This document shows positions 62,019 to 64,000 of a stretch of DNA of 64,000 bases, piece after piece. How positions within the stretch are numbered: the first letter of the stretch is position 1; each line of letters opens with the position of its first letter. The stretch is taken from NCBI RefSeq assembly GCF_014201715.1, contig NZ_JACHFD010000009.1, forward strand, positions 62,001 through 126,000. The letters are read 5' to 3'. The notes beneath the pieces were generated by a model. That model was not told the DNA's origin. It saw only the letters and a list, made by a program, of their open reading frames with translations, and ran no database searches. Made by a program: the position numbers and the translations under genes. Source of the stretch: Haloferula luteola (GTDB lineage Bacteria; Verrucomicrobiota; Verrucomicrobiia; Verrucomicrobiales; Akkermansiaceae).

Positions 62019-64000
62019 ATGAAGCGCACCCTCCAGGAAACGATTGGCTATTTTCCCTCGGAATCCGAAGCGGAGGCTGCCCAACGGCGACTGACGGAGC
62101 TGGCAAACGTGAAATTGGCCTCTCGGGGCTTTGCCGTTCCCGAGCAGGGGGGCGATTCTCCGCTGCTTTCTTTGGGGCGATCCTTGTTGGCAAATTTTGA
62201 GGAGAAACTGCGAATCTTTGGTGAGCCGCTGTGTCCGGTCGACCAGGCGATTCATGATTTTCTCGTTCGATATCTGGGGGATCAAGCTGCGGGTGTATTC
62301 GAGGCGGATGAAGCATGGTTGCCGAGTTCCGCGTTGACTCTGGAGCGCCATGGCTTGGCAAGGGTCTTTTCTTTGCCGGCCGATGCGGATCGGCTCGAAT
62401 CTGACATTCTTTCGTCTTACCGGGTGCATCAGGGGGTGTGTCACAATCCTGCCAAGGACCGGCGTACGACGGAAGGCGTTTTCCATATTGTGGAAGATGG
62501 CCTGCCGATCCCGGCAGACAAAAAAGGAGTTCCAAGACGGACCTTCGCCAGGCTGTTGAGGGCGGCTTTGCAGCCGCCAGAAGAGTTCTTGAGATTGCCC
62601 TATACGGCGACCCGGCCGGCCGCCGAACAGGCGCATACTTTTGTGAGTTTGCTCCTGCGCCCCATGGTTTGCCCGGAAGTTCCGGGGGTGGTGCGCCAAC
62701 GGACGATGGAGATCCGCTTCTTCGCGCCAGGGGCCTTGGTGAGCAACCTCGATTTTGTGGAGAGCATTTTCGGCAATGCGGGAGATCCGTCTCTGCCGGA
62801 GAATGATGCGCGGCTGGATGCGGGCGGGTGGACCGGTCACACGGGTTGTGTGATTCTGGCACCCCATTTGACGGGGTTGCGGAAGAAGGACCTCGGACTC
62901 CCTGCTTTCGGAGAAGCGACCGAGCGGCAGCGTGCCGACGGGATGTGCTGGGAGAATGAGGATGAACTCTACAATGAAGGAGGAGCTTTCAAGATTGCCT
63001 GCCGAGATGCCTCGGGGGTGTGCGTGACCCTGATTGCTGATAGCTACTACGGATACTGTAAAAAGGAGGTCAAAACCCAAATCAGCTTTGCTGCGAATCT
63101 CTTCGGGCTGTGCGAGGAAGAACACGCAGGAGGCGCTTTGGCTTTTCCTTCTTTTGATCACGGGGAGGATTTTTCGGTGGCGCAGTTAGGGTCCTTGGTG
63201 AACCACACTTGGGAGGAGGTGGTGCGCCGCCATGGAGCGAACATGGAGGTGAAACCGGAAGGGTATGGGGTGGATCGTCGGTGGCCGGATATCGTCTATT
63301 TGCCTGAGACGGCACGGCTTGATCTGCGAACTCAGCGGATCACCTGGCAGCGTCCAGATGGGCTTTCGGCAGAGCGCAAGATGCTGGCAGGGGAAACCTA
63401 TGTGATGCCTTCCGGCTACAAGGTGGAGATGTCGCAAAGTGTGAAAGGGCAACGATGGCGCTTGGTTGGAACCCAAGCCGAGGGAACCCTTTGCCACAAA
63501 CCTTGTACGGTCTCAGGAGGCGGAAAATCGGAGATCTCCAAGTCTCTGGCGGACGCGATGTTGGCGGGTCCGGTGACGATTCCTCATTTCCAGGAAGCCC
63601 TGCGTCGGGTGCAGGAAATCCTCGACATGGGGCAGGAGTTTTTCACCTCGCGCTTTCACACTCCGCGTCAGCCGCAGTTGCCCAGTCGGCCCATTTTGGA
63701 TCCATCGCGATCCTTTGGATCGGTGGTTCGTATGATGACTCCGGGGCATTTGTTCACGGAGTCGTATAACCGATGGTTGGAAGCAATTCCGCGCCCGGTG
63801 CGGGGGCTTCTGCTGATTTTAAAGCGCCGCTATCAGGCGGAGTGGGGAGATGATTGGGCATCGAAATTCAGTGTCGATATGATCGACGGGCAGCCGGGGA
63901 TCGAGTTGAAGTTTTACAATCAGCGGCTTTATACTCGCTACCTGCGGGTGGGTTTCAGTGGCCAGGGGGCTTGGAGGATTTTCGGCCTACGCAAGGACTT
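62019..64000 (+). CDS. Large cytosolic protein with GGGKS motif, 3' truncated (possible PPi-type PEP carboxykinase)
   Basis: The frame is open from ATG 62019 to the window end, about 660 codons with no stop, so the full protein is larger. No signal peptide. A P-loop-like CTVSGGGKSEISKSL (GGGKS at residues 500-504) is near cysteines. Earlier stretches include WTGHTGCVILAPHLTGLRKKDLGLP, ADSYYGYCKKEVKTQISFAANLFGL and PSFDHGEDF. The size, GGGKS and the ADSYYGYCKKE segment are compatible with the very large pyrophosphate-dependent PEP carboxykinases of Propionibacterium and Entamoeba, but I cannot confirm this without an alignment. Otherwise it is a conserved protein of unknown function. Confidence 0.55.
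   Translation, partial: MKRTLQETIGYFPSESEAEAAQRRLTELANVKLASRGFAVPEQGGDSPLLSLGRSLLANFEEKLRIFGEPLCPVDQAIHDFLVRYLGDQAAGVFEADEAWLPSSALTLERHGLARVFSLPADADRLESDILSSYRVHQGVCHNPAKDRRTTEGVFHIVEDGLPIPADKKGVPRRTFARLLRAALQPPEEFLRLPYTATRPAAEQAHTFVSLLLRPMVCPEVPGVVRQRTMEIRFFAPGALVSNLDFVESIFGNAGDPSLPENDARLDAGGWTGHTGCVILAPHLTGLRKKDLGLPAFGEATERQRADGMCWENEDELYNEGGAFKIACRDASGVCVTLIADSYYGYCKKEVKTQISFAANLFGLCEEEHAGGALAFPSFDHGEDFSVAQLGSLVNHTWEEVVRRHGANMEVKPEGYGVDRRWPDIVYLPETARLDLRTQRITWQRPDGLSAERKMLAGETYVMPSGYKVEMSQSVKGQRWRLVGTQAEGTLCHKPCTVSGGGKSEISKSLADAMLAGPVTIPHFQEALRRVQEILDMGQEFFTSRFHTPRQPQLPSRPILDPSRSFGSVVRMMTPGHLFTESYNRWLEAIPRPVRGLLLILKRRYQAEWGDDWASKFSVDMIDGQPGIELKFYNQRLYTRYLRVGFSGQGAWRIFGLRKD

Overview
The window reads as chromosomal DNA of a free-living member of the Verrucomicrobiota, most like the Verrucomicrobiaceae/Akkermansiaceae side of the phylum. 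The evidence is a five-gene type IV pilus-like cluster (18859-26203) with the gene order and protein types of Akkermansia Amuc_1102-1101-1100-1099-1098, a PVC-type membrane-bound dehydrogenase, a type II glutamine synthetase, PmoA/DUF6807, several secreted proteins with DxDxDG calcium-loop tails, and weak or absent Shine-Dalgarno sequences at many starts. Base composition is fairly GC-rich. No rRNA, tRNA, IS element, prophage or CRISPR array was seen.

Layout. 1-3.99 kb: the end of an HrpB helicase, an intergenic array of palindromic repeats, two small membrane proteins, a MenF-like isochorismate synthase and a DUF808 membrane protein. 4.0-12.4 kb: SufE and glycerate kinase (minus), a ThuA-dehydrogenase-cytochrome c protein (plus), then a minus-strand block of small envelope/stress proteins (DUF4235, YqaE/Pmp3, lipoprotein), cardiolipin synthase and a PP2C phosphatase. 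12.4-18.8 kb: type II glutamine synthetase behind a near-consensus sigma-54 promoter, a protein with two 9-bp codon minisatellites, an LptF/LptG permease, a DinG-like helicase and type I dehydroquinate dehydratase. 18.8-26.3 kb: the pilus-like cluster. 26.3-39.6 kb: housekeeping genes (coaE, rho, rnd, gyrB, gyrA, nuoA, ruvA) plus a possible ATP-grasp protein. 39.7-43.1 kb: rpmB, a secreted DUF6807 protein and an ECF sigma/anti-sigma pair. 43.0-57.5 kb: an unbroken minus-strand run from a Gfo/Idh/MocA oxidoreductase through KdsD and PhoD to the most unusual locus of the window. 57.6-64 kb: a glycosyltransferase, a UDG-superfamily protein coupled to a one-domain asparaginase, a BI-1 membrane protein and the start of a very large cytosolic protein that runs off the window.

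The most interesting locus is 43052-53003 (minus). A 574-aa secreted protein fuses a MbnP-like copper-binding domain to a MbnH/MauG-like di-haem peroxidase. The next gene encodes a 2401-aa secreted protein that starts with a complete galactose-oxidase-type radical copper oxidase (C121, Y166, Y375, H376, H463), continues through PA14, cadherin-like, PKD and YVTN-propeller modules, and carries a second di-haem cytochrome c peroxidase-like domain with two CASCH motifs. A third secreted protein is coupled by an ATGA overlap. I infer an extracellular copper/haem redox system in which one module can make H2O2 and two others belong to families that use it; no member was identified by a database search here.
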